DNA from: Zymomonas mobilis
Lineage (GTDB): Bacteria > Pseudomonadota > Alphaproteobacteria > Sphingomonadales > Sphingomonadaceae
Reading direction: 5' to 3'
DNA length: 64,000 bases
Assembly (NCBI RefSeq): GCF_006715975.1
Contig: NZ_VFOF01000001.1
Location: 1,436,001-1,500,000 of the forward strand
The position numbers and the translations under genes were made by a program. Within the stretch, counting starts at the first letter, position 1. Every line of letters begins with the position of its first letter. The notes beneath the pieces were generated by a model. It saw nothing but the letters and a program-made list of their open reading frames with translations, had not been told where the DNA came from and made no database searches. Positions 38,250 to 47,501 of this stretch are shown here, in pieces.

Positions 38250-38644
38250 GCGAAAAATAGGAAAAAGCGCGAAAAATATCGGCTTTTTGGCCTTAGTCAT
38301 GGGTATGTTATCTGCCATAAACAATGCTTGGATAGAAACAGAGCGCTACAACCGATCGACAAGATTATACCCCAGCTTGTTTTGGTAATCTCTAACGAGA
38401 GTTTATCTTAAATGTTCGATAAGAGATGGCCTTCATATTAAAATTGCAGTGTCATTTTTTATTCAGATTATTTTTGTATATCATTTGATAAGCGGTATTC
38501 TCGCCTGACTGATTTAAAATCGGCTGCTATCCCAAAAATCAATGGATCGCGTGGAAAATCGATAGATTTTATTTTTCCTGTTTTTTATTTCTTCCGTTAT
38601 TTTAAATCTATTTCCTTTGGATTTTATCGAGAAAGAATCCCTTT
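38250..38644. other. Intergenic region before aguA
   Basis: AT-rich non-coding sequence of about 400 bases. It probably contains the aguA promoter. No repeat or gene is supported. Confidence 0.5.
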
Positions 38645-39625
38645 ATGTCTTACCGTCAGCCTGCCGAATGGATGCCGCATGATGCGGTGTGGATTGGTTT
38701 CCCCAGTGATGAGTCTCTCTGGCTGGAAGATTTGGAACCAGCGCAGGCCGAAGTTGTTGCTTTTGCCAAGGCTGTTTCGGCAAAGGGCGCGGGAGAAAAA
38801 GTCTATTTAGTCGCAGCCCATCAAGAGGCGGTGGAAACCGCTAAAAAGATGGTTGATCCGGAAATTGAAGTTATCTGCCATCCTTTTGGCGATATCTGGT
38901 TGCGCGATAACGCCCCACTTTTTGTGAAAGAGGATGATAAGAAAGCGCTGGCATTGTTCCATTTTAACGGCTGGGGCGGGAAATATAATCTTGAAGGCGA
39001 TCAAACGATTGGTCGCGATCTAGCAAAAGAGGCTAGATTACCTGTTTTAGAAAAAGATTGGGTGTTGGAAGGCGGTTCTATTGACGGAGACGGTCACGGA
39101 TTGGTCGTCACGACGGAAGAATGTCTGTTAAATCCTAACCGAAATCCTGATTTGTCGCGTGAGGATATTGCCTACCGTTTAAATAATGATTTGGGTTATG
39201 ATCGTATTTTGTGGCTTAAAAAAGGGCTGCATAATGATCATACCGATGGTCATGTTGACAACCTTGCCCGTTTCGTTGGCGAAAATCATTTGGTTTTACC
39301 CATTGCCACCGAACAAGATGACCCCAATCGGGAAGTCTATGATCAGGCAGCGCAGATCGCGGAAGATTTTGGAGTGAAGGTCACCCGCCTCCCCTCTACT
39401 GGGCGGATTATGATTGATGATGAGGTCGTTCCAGCGTCCTATATGAATTTTTATATCGGTAATAAGGTTGTCGTTGTGCCCGTTTACGGCGCAAAAAATG
39501 ATGACGCGATTATCGAGGCCATACAGCCTTTATTCCCGGATCGGAAAGTTGTGGCCTTGCCAGCAGGACATATTTTGACCGGCGGTGGTAGCTTTCACTG
39601 CATTTCGCAGCAATGGCCTGCTTGA
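38645..39625 (+). CDS. aguA: Agmatine deiminase
   Basis: A 326-residue enzyme of the peptidylarginine-deiminase fold that hydrolyses agmatine to N-carbamoylputrescine. The substrate-binding segment FGDIWLRDNAPLF, LEGGSIDGDGHG, HNDHTDGHVDNLARFV with catalytic His, and the catalytic Cys319 in GGGSFHCISQQ are clear. The next gene starts 26 bases later and encodes the following enzyme of the path, so they form an operon for making putrescine from agmatine. No arginine decarboxylase is in the window. Confidence 0.95.
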   Translation: MSYRQPAEWMPHDAVWIGFPSDESLWLEDLEPAQAEVVAFAKAVSAKGAGEKVYLVAAHQEAVETAKKMVDPEIEVICHPFGDIWLRDNAPLFVKEDDKKALALFHFNGWGGKYNLEGDQTIGRDLAKEARLPVLEKDWVLEGGSIDGDGHGLVVTTEECLLNPNRNPDLSREDIAYRLNNDLGYDRILWLKKGLHNDHTDGHVDNLARFVGENHLVLPIATEQDDPNREVYDQAAQIAEDFGVKVTRLPSTGRIMIDDEVVPASYMNFYIGNKVVVVPVYGAKNDDAIIEAIQPLFPDRKVVALPAGHILTGGGSFHCISQQWPA

Positions 39626-39650
39626 TAAAAAGGAAGAGGACGGCAATCCC

Positions 39651-40499
39651 ATGACAGAAATTACCGTAGCCGCGCTCCAATTGGCTTTGACGGACGATAT
39701 CCAGACCAATATTGACCACGTTTCCGCTTTGGTTGAAGATGCCGCATCCCAAGGTGCCCAGATAATTTTGCCGCCTGAATTATTTGAAGGCCATTATTTC
39801 TGTGCAACGGAAGATGAGGGCTGTTTTGCACGCGCTAAGCCAACCGCAGAGCATCCCGCCATATTGGCGATGCAAAAGCTGGCCAAGCGTTTGAAAGTGA
39901 CCATTCCGACCAGCTTTTTTGAAAAAGATGGCCCCCATTATTACAATAGTCTTGCGACCATCAATCCAGATGGTGAGATTATGGGCGTTTATCGGAAAAG
40001 TCATATTCCTGATGGCCCTGGATATGAGGAAAAATTCTATTTCCGTCCCGGTAATACCGGATTCAAAGTCTGGGATTGTTACGGCATCAAGATTGGTGTC
40101 GGGATCTGTTGGGATCAATGGTATCCTGAAACTGCGCGCGCCATGATGTTGATGGGGGCGGAATTGTTATTTTTCCCGACCGCCATCGGCAATGAGCCCC
40201 ATGATCCCGATTTAGATACAAGTCGGTTATGGCGGCGGGCGATGATTGGACATGCGGTTTCCAATGTCGTGCCTGTCATCGCGTCTAACCGGATTGGTGC
40301 GGAAGGCGATTTATGTTTTTATGGGCATAGCTTTATTACCGATCAGCGGGGTGACTTGGTTCAAGCCTTTGGCAAAACGGAAAGCGGTGTTTTGGTTTCC
40401 CGTTTCGATATAGAACAAATTCGGAAGCATCGTGCGGCTTTTGGCTTTTTCCGTGATCGGCGGCCTGATCTCTATCAACGGATTAGCGAAGACAAATAG
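39651..40499 (+). CDS. aguB: N-carbamoylputrescine amidase
   Basis: A 282-residue nitrilase-superfamily enzyme that converts N-carbamoylputrescine to putrescine, CO2 and ammonia. The Glu-Lys-Cys triad is visible: Glu43 in LPPELFEGHYF, Lys in YRKSHIPDGPGYEEKFYF and Cys in GVGICWDQWYPETARAM. The FRPG and AVSNVVPVIASNRIG segments are typical of plant/bacterial AguB. The ATG at 39651 follows AGGAAGAGGA. It is followed by a terminator. Confidence 0.96.
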   Translation: MTEITVAALQLALTDDIQTNIDHVSALVEDAASQGAQIILPPELFEGHYFCATEDEGCFARAKPTAEHPAILAMQKLAKRLKVTIPTSFFEKDGPHYYNSLATINPDGEIMGVYRKSHIPDGPGYEEKFYFRPGNTGFKVWDCYGIKIGVGICWDQWYPETARAMMLMGAELLFFPTAIGNEPHDPDLDTSRLWRRAMIGHAVSNVVPVIASNRIGAEGDLCFYGHSFITDQRGDLVQAFGKTESGVLVSRFDIEQIRKHRAAFGFFRDRRPDLYQRISEDK

Positions 40500-40536
40500 A
40501 TTTCAAGAAACACCCTTTTTCTATCGTGATACGAGA

Positions 40537-40586
40537 TAAGGTGGCAGCAGGCCTGTTTTGAAGAACGCAGGTTTGCCACCTTTTAT
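40537..40586 (+). terminator. Terminator after aguB
   Basis: AAGGTGGCA (40538-40546) and TGCCACCTT (40574-40582) form the outer stem of a longer hairpin, followed by TTATTTTA. Confidence 0.8.
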
Positions 40587-40770
40587 TTTATGGAGGGAAA
40601 AGCCGTTAGGCTTTTGAAATGGATAGCTTTATTAAAAAATAACAAGAAAAGTCTTTCATCCCCTTCGGAGCCCCTCGTTAGAGATAAATTTTGGCTCTAA
40701 TGTCATAATTTTGAATAATTTCTCTTGCGCCAACCAGAATAGTCTGGCATCGGGGTCTGGCAAAACGGTA

Positions 40771-40846
40771 GGGCGATTAGCTCAGTTGGTAGAGCGCCTC
40801 CTTTACACGGAGGATGTCGGCAGTTCGAGCCTGTCATCGCCCACCA
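40771..40846 (+). tRNA. tRNA-Val (TAC)
   Basis: A complete 76-base cloverleaf with encoded CCA. Acceptor stem GGGCGAT/ATCGCCC, anticodon loop TTTACAC giving anticodon TAC, T arm CAGTTCGAGCCTG region and discriminator A. It is a single tRNA gene. Confidence 0.97.
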
Positions 40847-40932
40847 GTCCTGCTTTTTTCCATAAAAATTTATCGGTTTTTGGCTTCCTGATTTTTACAA
40901 TCAGGTCGTTTTTTTTGCGCTGTGTCTAAGGT

Positions 40933-40962
40933 ATAAAAAAAAGACCCTGCAAGAGCAGGGCC
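40933..40962 (-). terminator. Strong minus-strand terminator near tRNA-Val
   Basis: On the minus strand CCCTGC, loop TCTT, GCAGGG is followed by T-rich sequence (A-run at 40936-40943 on the plus strand). It is 170 bases downstream of the SDR gene. Confidence 0.8.
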
Positions 40963-40995
40963 TATTAAGAGAATTGAGAAAGCTACAACTATCTG

Positions 40996-41024
40996 CTTAC
41001 AAAAGGGGGATTGTCTTTTGTAAG
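40996..41024. repeat. 10-bp perfect inverted repeat beside the SDR gene
   Basis: CTTACAAAAG (40996-41005) and CTTTTGTAAG (41015-41024) are perfectly complementary around a nine-base loop. Together with the terminator at 40933-40962 it could be the body of a small RNA or of the SDR 3' untranslated region. Confidence 0.6.
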
Positions 41025-41127
41025 TTCAGATTACAAAAAGCATCAAATTTTGTAAAATAGAACTATATCCATAGTGCTTTATATTATATTTCTATTGCAA
41101 TAATATATTATTTTAAACGATTCCATC

Positions 41128-41973
41128 TTAAGCGGCTGTCCCTGGTTTGATGTGATAAGCTTTTTTCACAAGGCTATCTTCTTCGCCACCCTTCGGATTA
41201 TTTTGCGTTTTACCCCAAATATCATTGATCTGTTTTTCAGTGTCCTTTTGCATTTTTGCGGGCACCAGATTGCGATAACGGTTGGTTTTTCCGGTAAGCA
41301 CCGTGATTGAGGTCGTAATCACCTCTTCCGGATCAAATTGCTCATGCGGAAAGGCAAGCTTTTTATAATCGAAGACCCTTGTACTGGGATCATCCAGCCA
41401 AGATTGCCATGTTTCAAACATCCGATCATTAAAGCCCGTTAAAAAAGGCCCCGGGTTAACGGTAGCGATTTGGATACCAAAAGATTTGAGTTCTTTATCC
41501 AAAGCAGCGGCAAAGGCCTCTATCGCGTGTTTTGAAGCTGAATATGCGCCTGTAAAAGGATCAACGGTTAAACCAGCGACAGAAGACATAAAAACAATCC
41601 GGCCTTTTTTGCTTTTTACCATTTTTTTAGCAAAGCCCTGCGTCAGCAGGATGGTTCCCATCACATTGACTTCGAATTGTTTTCGCAAATTTTCAGCCGG
41701 AATATCAACGACAGAGCCACCTTCTGAAATACCGGCGTTATTTAGAAGAATATCGACATCCCATTGCCATGCTTTTGCACGATCGCCTTCATCTGTAATA
41801 TCAAGCTTTTCAATGGATAATTGGACGCCGCGTTTTTTTGCAGCTTGCTGTAAAGCAAATATCTGAGGCTGTATTTCTACCGCGGCAATGACGGGATGCC
41901 CCTGTTCCGCTAAACGTAAGGCGATTTCTCGCCCAAAGCCGCTACCGGCACCCGTGATCAGAATATGACCCAT
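41128..41973 (-). CDS. Short-chain dehydrogenase/reductase
   Basis: A 281-residue SDR. The nucleotide-binding motif is GHILITGAGSGFGREIALRLAEQGHPV; LLNNAGISEGG is the NNAG motif; catalytic Ser is in IVFMSSVAGLTVDPFTGAYSASKHAIEAF, with Tyr and Lys in YSASK. The GxxxGxG form plus no acidic residue soon after suggests NADP preference, not certain. The substrate is unknown. The ATG at 41973 has GAAGGA at good spacing, unlike the ATG nine bases earlier. It is divergent from the next gene. Confidence 0.92.
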   Translation of the reverse strand: MGHILITGAGSGFGREIALRLAEQGHPVIAAVEIQPQIFALQQAAKKRGVQLSIEKLDITDEGDRAKAWQWDVDILLNNAGISEGGSVVDIPAENLRKQFEVNVMGTILLTQGFAKKMVKSKKGRIVFMSSVAGLTVDPFTGAYSASKHAIEAFAAALDKELKSFGIQIATVNPGPFLTGFNDRMFETWQSWLDDPSTRVFDYKKLAFPHEQFDPEEVITTSITVLTGKTNRYRNLVPAKMQKDTEKQINDIWGKTQNNPKGGEEDSLVKKAYHIKPGTAA

Positions 41974-42409
41974 AATTATCATGTCCTTCGTTTACTTTAT
42001 AAGAACACGAAAAAGGTCGTTTTGAGCCCAGCCACAAAGAGGCATGGTCATAAAAGTAAATCCATTTTCGATAAAAATAAGCGCGGATAGAAAAAATAGA
42101 TAAAGCGAAGGTGGTTCGTATTTGGGTATCCGATAAAAATGGAATCGGTAGAAAATTTCACGTATTTATCTTTAAATAATAAAATTATTTATGTCGCCAA
42201 AGCGTGTTAAAAAATAGATATTTGACAATAAAAAATGATCTAAATTCTATGTGATGCGTTTAGCTGAATAGTAGATGTTGAGATGGTTTGGTCTTTTTAA
42301 AAAGATAATTTCATGTCTGTATTAAGAAATTCTGCATTTGAAGTTATCTGAGTATTTTAAAATAAAATAACCATTTTCATCATTGTCTATCAATGGAAGG
42401 ATCAGGATT
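41974..42409. other. Divergent intergenic region
   Basis: 436 bases, AT-rich, between two divergently read genes. It should hold both promoters. No repeats or operators stood out. Confidence 0.5.
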
Positions 42410-42922
42410 ATGGTTAACCAGACCCCTGAAGCATCAGCCTATTCGGCCAATTGTAAGGCTGTCGCCAAGGTTTTTGTCCAAACCAGCTATCATGGCGGTG
42501 AATTTGATCAGCCCATTTCCATGGACGGATTAATTAAACGAACGGGATTATCAAAGGATGATGTCAAAAAAGGCATTGATGATCTGGGTTCGGAAATGGT
42601 GTTATTCCAAGGCGACACCCATTCGATAGCCCCTCATGCCAAGCTTTATGCCGTTTTTGACAGTTTCTGGATGTCGTGGAATCCCGCCGATGATGCATTG
42701 ACCTTGGCGAAAGCTATGATCAATGAGGAAAATTTCCCGACAGATCCTTCGCAGATCAGTGACTTTATGGCTTGGGAACCACGCCGATTAAATCCGGCAA
42801 TGACCTTTATGGCCTTTCACCATTTGGCGGATACTCATGACAGTGAAGATGGCTCGCCATGGATATACAATCTTTTGATGAAAAATGCGGAAACAAGCCG
42901 CTATATTCACAATATGGCGTAA
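42410..42922 (+). CDS. Conserved-looking hypothetical protein
   Basis: A 170-residue soluble protein that I do not recognise. It has no signal peptide, membrane segment or Cys motif. Residues about 35-65 (SMDGLIKRTGLSKDDVKKGI) look like a helix-turn-helix or winged-helix segment, after which come FDSFWMSWNPADDALTLAK and FMAWEPRRLNPAMTFMA. Base composition and codon use match the neighbours and a GGAAGGATCAGG ribosome site precedes the ATG, so it is a real gene. It is followed by a good terminator and stands alone. A DNA-binding regulator is only a guess. Confidence 0.75.
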   Translation: MVNQTPEASAYSANCKAVAKVFVQTSYHGGEFDQPISMDGLIKRTGLSKDDVKKGIDDLGSEMVLFQGDTHSIAPHAKLYAVFDSFWMSWNPADDALTLAKAMINEENFPTDPSQISDFMAWEPRRLNPAMTFMAFHHLADTHDSEDGSPWIYNLLMKNAETSRYIHNMA

Positions 42923-42956
42923 TGCTTTTTTGACGAAAAACCGGCAACTAACAGAG

Positions 42957-42988
42957 CAGGCTGTCTTATAAAAAGGCAGCCTGTTTTT
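42957..42988 (+). terminator. Terminator after the hypothetical gene
   Basis: CAGGCTG (42957-42963) and CAGCCTG (42977-42983) form a stem that is extended inward, followed by TTTTT. Confidence 0.85.
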
Positions 42989-43202
42989 ATTAGATTGAAG
43001 ATGAGGCACGCTCTGGAAAATAGCGCTTGTGCTTATCGGGTTTTGATAAAAGTAGAGTGTTCTATTGGCCTGAATTTCAGCAAGAACCGAAAAAACACGC
43101 TATTTTCAAGAATTGCCTGTTTCAAACAATTTTCATTTTGTTTTTAATAAATTTTGCCAATTTAGAGCAAAATTGATTTGAGAAGTGCTCTATCGCTTCT
43201 TT

Positions 43203-43874
43203 TTACTGTGCGAGCACGTCCAAAAGGGCTTTTGCTGCAGCGGTTTGGGCTTCCTGCTTTGATGAGCCTTCTGCACTCGCCTCACCAACACCAGCAATAG
43301 ACACCTGAATGGTAAAGCATGGATTATGTTGGGGGCCTGTCCTGCTGACAATTTCGTAAGCAGGTGGGCGGCGGTTATGGGCAGCAGCCCATTCCTGTAA
43401 AGCGGATTTAGGATGTTTAGGGGCGGATTCCTGTCCGGTGACTAAAGGAGCCCAGTATTTGTGAATGAGCTTTCCAGCTGCATCAAGACCGGATTCCAGA
43501 AAAATCGCACCGATCATGGCTTCCATCACATCGCCCAGAACATTGTCGGACGCGGCAGCACCATCATCGCGTGCTTGTTTACCCAGACGAAGCCATTGAG
43601 GAAGTCCGACGACCCGTGCGATGCTGGCACAGCTAGCACCTGAGACCAGACTGTTCAGCCTGCGGGACAATTTGCCTTCTGGTTCACGAGGAAAAAGATC
43701 GTATAACCAGTTGGCAATGACCAATCCTAAAACACGGTCACCTAAAAACTCTAATCTTTGATAATCGCTGTTGCCATGACTTGGATGTGTCATGGCTCGT
43801 AAAAACAACGCCGGATCTTTAGGTTTGTGACCTAATGTTTTTTCAACCCAGCTTATGAAAGCATCATTATTCAT
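43203..43874 (-). CDS. rnc: Ribonuclease III
   Basis: A 223-residue double-strand RNA endonuclease. The catalytic signature RLEFLGDRVLGLV is at residues 40-52 (Glu42 and Asp46), the second acidic cluster in DNVLGDVMEAMIGAIFLESG, and the dsRNA-binding domain (about 155-222) contains KSALQEWAAAHN and GSSKQEAQTAAAKALLDVL. It processes rRNA and mRNA. In many bacteria rnc precedes era; here era is 8 kb away on the other strand, an arrangement change. Confidence 0.96.
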   Translation of the reverse strand: MNNDAFISWVEKTLGHKPKDPALFLRAMTHPSHGNSDYQRLEFLGDRVLGLVIANWLYDLFPREPEGKLSRRLNSLVSGASCASIARVVGLPQWLRLGKQARDDGAAASDNVLGDVMEAMIGAIFLESGLDAAGKLIHKYWAPLVTGQESAPKHPKSALQEWAAAHNRRPPAYEIVSRTGPQHNPCFTIQVSIAGVGEASAEGSSKQEAQTAAAKALLDVLAQ

Positions 43875-44096
43875 AATCTTAGCTTTTAAAGCCTTTTATT
43901 AATTAAGAAACGTCTTTGTTCCAAAAAAGCGGTTATCGGCCAAAAAAGATGCCTCCTCTATCGAGGAAACTGGTTTTATTTTATGCTATTCGATGCAACA
44001 GTTTGAAAAGACGAAAAAATTTATAAAAAATCTGTTTTTTTATAAAGTAGCGATTCCCTTTTCTCAAAAAATGCTTTAGTGAAATCACGAATCACT

Positions 44097-44172
44097 GCCG
44101 GGTTGGCCGAATGGTTAGGCACCTACCTTGTAAGTAGCGACCATGTGGGTTCGAGTCCCTCACCCGGCACCA
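44097..44172 (+). tRNA. tRNA-Thr (TGT)
   Basis: A complete 76-base cloverleaf with encoded CCA. Acceptor stem GCCGGGT/ACCCGGC, anticodon loop CTTGTAA giving anticodon TGT, T arm GTGGG-TTCGAGT-CCCTC region and discriminator A. It is a single gene with no sign of an integrated element. Confidence 0.97.
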
Positions 44173-44493
44173 TATATTTCCTAAAAATCCCCATATTTTT
44201 GCTGATAGAACAAAATCCAAGCGATAATTTTATTATCCGGCTTGTCGTCATTCTATGGATTATTCTGTTTTTTATGGCGGGGTAATGGGTCGTTCTTTCG
44301 ATATTGCAGCCCTGTTTATTGGGAAATGGATATTTTAAGGCTGTCGATTTAATTTAGTTATTTTAAAGGCATAGGGCGCATGATTTCGCCGATGGATGGT
44401 TCACCAAAAATGTAGATGAGCTGTCAGATATTTAGATCAGGAGATGTGCGGTTTAAGGCTTTGGGACCTTATATATTGAGTGAAGAAAGCCCC
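44173..44493. other. Non-coding region after tRNA-Thr
   Basis: About 320 bases without a supported gene, between tRNA-Thr and the structured region downstream of the porin. Confidence 0.5.
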
Positions 44494-44563
44494 TGCCCCA
44501 TAATTGGGGCATTGGTCATTTAGGACTGAATATCTATCGGTTCTGTCCGATATCCTTATTCAG
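44494..44563 (-). terminator. Tandem hairpins downstream of the porin gene
   Basis: Two stems lie past the porin stop: CTGAATA/TATTCAG with an inner ATCGG/CCGAT (44526-44563), then TGCCCCA-TAAT-TGGGGCA (44494-44511) followed on the minus strand by GGGGCTTTCTTC. Probably a terminator; the first hairpin may protect the transcript end. Confidence 0.55.
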
Positions 44564-44613
44564 CCCCATGATCAAAGCGAACCAATTGGCCGCCGTGTGT
44601 GGATGAGCAAAAT

Positions 44614-46041
44614 TTAGAAGCTCAAAACAGCGTCGCAACTGACCCAGAACATATTATGGCTTCCGTTGGTAACCACAGGATTCATGACAGAAGCGCTACG
44701 GTTAAAAGGACGTGTGCCATTTAGTGACTTATCCAACCGGAGCTCTGGTCTGAGAGTGAATGTCCCTTTACCGAGATGGTCGTTGATATAAGCCGGTTTC
44801 CATGAAACACCTGCAGTCAATTCGCCATAAGTGGTGGCCGGTGCGCTGTAATACACATAAGGACGGTTGCGGAGATAATTCCGATAAGACTCGCTACCGA
44901 TGAATTGGGTGATAACGCCGCCGGTATTGTCGCGGAAGAGTTCGCCTCTGAAGTTTAAGGTCAGATCTTTCCGTAAATTCCATGCGACATAAGAGGTGAA
45001 GCCGAAAGCCGTATCGCGGATCGATTCATCACGATCGACAATGATATCTTCTGTAAAGGTCACCTTGTCCGAGAAGCGGTAGCTCATGCTGACTTCAACA
45101 TTATACTGCATCAGTTTGTTCGCAGCCCGACCGAGACCAGCACTCGTCCAGCCTTCAGCCGAAGTCGTTGGTTGTCCAGAGTTACCCGCGGGCCCAATAT
45201 GAGAAATCGCCCGAACGGTCATTCTGTTATCCATCAGGTTTTTAAAGACCACACCTGCATAGCCTTTAGGCTTTTTATTAAGCGTCGCATTGCCAAAGGT
45301 TGAGGCGTTACCTGAATCGATACCCAATATGACATCAATATCGCTGGTCGGATGCATGGTTGCAACGACCCCCACCGTTTCAAAGGGAACGATGTAATCA
45401 GAGCTGTAATTATAGCTGTAGAAAGGACGGGCGAGTGCCGGAATACCTTCGACACCCATCATTCCATATATTTGCCCAACCTGAAAATCGATACCATGCT
45501 TGAACAACCAAGGGGTATGAACATCAATATGTGCCTGTGTCGGCGCCCATTGATTAAGACCACGTAATGCACCATCGCCCATACCCAAGGTAGGATCGAC
45601 ACGAGCATCTGAACCGTAAAACGCTTCCATGACAAAACCGATGCCATAGCCTTTCCCAATCGGGGTTACCGGATGGGAAAGAGAGGCCATGATTTGGTTA
45701 AGGCTGCCGGTATTTGCCCGATCAGCAAAATACTGTCCGAAGTTGCGTCCTGAATGTGTCCCAGGGTTTCCGGTAGCGCCACCTTCTATCGTGATATGTC
45801 CGACAAGACCGTCCCAATAGGAAAGCGAACCATTGCCATGGAACAGATTTCCGGCTTCGAGAGCAGGCATGTCTGGATCTTGTGCATGTTCATAGTCTTC
45901 TTTGTCCGGTGCCGCTTTTTGTATGAGGGAAGCCGTTGATGGTGTGGCCTCCGTCTGGGTTTGGGCAAAGGCTGGCCATTCTGAGGCGACCAAGCTGCAT
46001 ACACAAAAGCTGAAACAAAAAGATAACTTGTAATAGCGCAT
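44614..46041 (-). CDS. Outer-membrane beta-barrel porin (BBP2/OmpL-like)
   Basis: A 475-residue secreted protein. The signal peptide spans about residues 1-27 (ending AFAQTQ). The rest shows the alternating pattern of a beta-barrel with many Gly, Tyr and Asn and the terminal aromatic residue (VSCDAVLSF). It resembles the putative beta-barrel porin-2 family (FYSYNYSSDYIVPFETVGVVATMHPTSD). I start at ATG 46041; the longer frame adds a non-signal region. It lies 50 bases after the permease gene on the same strand, so a shared transcript is likely and it may admit the permease's substrate. Confidence 0.8.
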   Translation of the reverse strand: MRYYKLSFCFSFCVCSLVASEWPAFAQTQTEATPSTASLIQKAAPDKEDYEHAQDPDMPALEAGNLFHGNGSLSYWDGLVGHITIEGGATGNPGTHSGRNFGQYFADRANTGSLNQIMASLSHPVTPIGKGYGIGFVMEAFYGSDARVDPTLGMGDGALRGLNQWAPTQAHIDVHTPWLFKHGIDFQVGQIYGMMGVEGIPALARPFYSYNYSSDYIVPFETVGVVATMHPTSDIDVILGIDSGNASTFGNATLNKKPKGYAGVVFKNLMDNRMTVRAISHIGPAGNSGQPTTSAEGWTSAGLGRAANKLMQYNVEVSMSYRFSDKVTFTEDIIVDRDESIRDTAFGFTSYVAWNLRKDLTLNFRGELFRDNTGGVITQFIGSESYRNYLRNRPYVYYSAPATTYGELTAGVSWKPAYINDHLGKGTFTLRPELRLDKSLNGTRPFNRSASVMNPVVTNGSHNMFWVSCDAVLSF

Positions 46042-46091
46042 ATCGGATGCCCTTTTTTCACAAAAAGTGACCATGGAATTCTGGTGGTGGC

Positions 46092-47501
46092 TTATTCTTC
46101 GGCACCTTCCGCAGCCAAGACGGAAGAAGTCGCAAGCGTTGCCTTTGCTGCTTTTCTGTTTTGGTTTTGTTTGTAGGTATAAAGACAAAGCGGGCAAGCA
46201 ATGCACATCAGGAGCGTATAAATCAGCGAGATTCCGACATTATAATAAATGACGGCAGCCAGAAGAAAGAAGGCTCCAATCAGAGCGATTGCAGGCAGAA
46301 AAGGATAAAAGGGCGCTTTATACGGGCGCGGCAGATCAGGCATTGTCTGACGCAACCGGAAAAGACTTACCATGCTTAACACATACATGGTCAAGGAGCC
46401 AAGAACCGACATCGTCACGAGGATAGCCGTCAAAGAGTGACCACCAAAAGAGATGACGTCATCGGCAAAAATTGCGGCAATACCGACTAAGCCACCCGCG
46501 ATTGTCGCGGCGTAAGGCGTTTGAAGTCGAACATGCAATTTCCCAAGTGCGGCTGGCAAGAAGCCTGCCCGTGCCAAGGCAAAGATCTGACGACCATAGC
46601 CCATGATGATACCATGCAAGGAAGAAACCAGCCCGAAGAGGCCAAGGAACACCAGCATATGCAACCATCCGCTATGCGCACCAACCACATGTTTCATAGC
46701 CTGTGGCAGAGGATCGTTGAGATTGGCCAATTGATGCCAATCCATTGAACCACCGGCAAAGATCATTACACCGAATGCCAAAGAAACCAGTGTCAGAATA
46801 CCGGCTGTGTAAGCGATCGGGATAGAACGACGGGGATTTTTGGCTTCTTCGGCGGCCATGGCGACCCCTTCGATAGCGAGAAAGAACCAGATCGCAAAAG
46901 GCACAGCAGCGAATATTCCGCCAACAGCCTCGATATTGAAATGGCTCGTTACGCCCCAACCATCATGGAAGAACTGGCTCCATGAAAAAGCCGGTGCGAC
47001 AACGCCCATGAAAACCAGCAATTCAAAAATGGCTGCAATCGTAATGAACAATTCGAACGTTGCGGCAATCCTGACCCCGACAATATTCAAGGCCATGAAA
47101 ACGATATAGGCGCAGGCCGCTGCCATTTTCGGGGAAAGCGCAGGAAACTGCACATTGAGATAGGAGCCGATTGCGAGGGCGATTGCGGGTGGTGCGAATA
47201 GAAATTCGACCAAGGTTGCCATTCCGGCGATAATTCCACCCCATTTTCCTAAGGCTCGAAAGCTATAGGCGAAAGGCCCCCCCGCCTGAGGGATGGAACA
47301 AGTTAACTCTGTAAAACTGAAAATGAAACTAGTGTAAATGGCGGCAACAATGACGGTTGCAATCAAGAAACCAGTGGTTCCTGCTGTTGCCCAACCATAG
47401 CTCCAACCGAAATACTCTCCTGAAATGACAAGGCCGACAGCAATGCCCCATAGATGAAAGGAACTGAGTGTTTTTGAAAGCTTCGGAGATTTTTCTTGCA
47501 T
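46092..47501 (-). CDS. eat: Ethanolamine permease-type APC transporter
   Basis: A 469-residue inner-membrane transporter of the APC superfamily with about 12 helices. LSSFHLWGIAVGLVISGEYFGWSYGWATAG and FIFSFTELTCSIPQAGGPFAYSFRALGKWGGIIAG are very close to the known ethanolamine permeases (Eat) of Pseudomonas and Rhodococcus as I remember them, as is LNVQFPALSPKMAAACAYIVFMALNIVGVRIAATFELFITI. I start at ATG 47501 (MQEKSPKLSKTL) with GGAG upstream. It is part of a cluster with a porin, an AraC regulator, a kinase and a class III PLP enzyme. Confidence 0.82.
   Translation of the reverse strand: MQEKSPKLSKTLSSFHLWGIAVGLVISGEYFGWSYGWATAGTTGFLIATVIVAAIYTSFIFSFTELTCSIPQAGGPFAYSFRALGKWGGIIAGMATLVEFLFAPPAIALAIGSYLNVQFPALSPKMAAACAYIVFMALNIVGVRIAATFELFITIAAIFELLVFMGVVAPAFSWSQFFHDGWGVTSHFNIEAVGGIFAAVPFAIWFFLAIEGVAMAAEEAKNPRRSIPIAYTAGILTLVSLAFGVMIFAGGSMDWHQLANLNDPLPQAMKHVVGAHSGWLHMLVFLGLFGLVSSLHGIIMGYGRQIFALARAGFLPAALGKLHVRLQTPYAATIAGGLVGIAAIFADDVISFGGHSLTAILVTMSVLGSLTMYVLSMVSLFRLRQTMPDLPRPYKAPFYPFLPAIALIGAFFLLAAVIYYNVGISLIYTLLMCIACPLCLYTYKQNQNRKAAKATLATSSVLAAEGAEE

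Noticed and set aside
44097-44172. tRNA genes as integration sites for mobile elements
   Set aside because: No integrase, no direct repeat of the tRNA 3' end and no change in gene content next to any of the three tRNAs.
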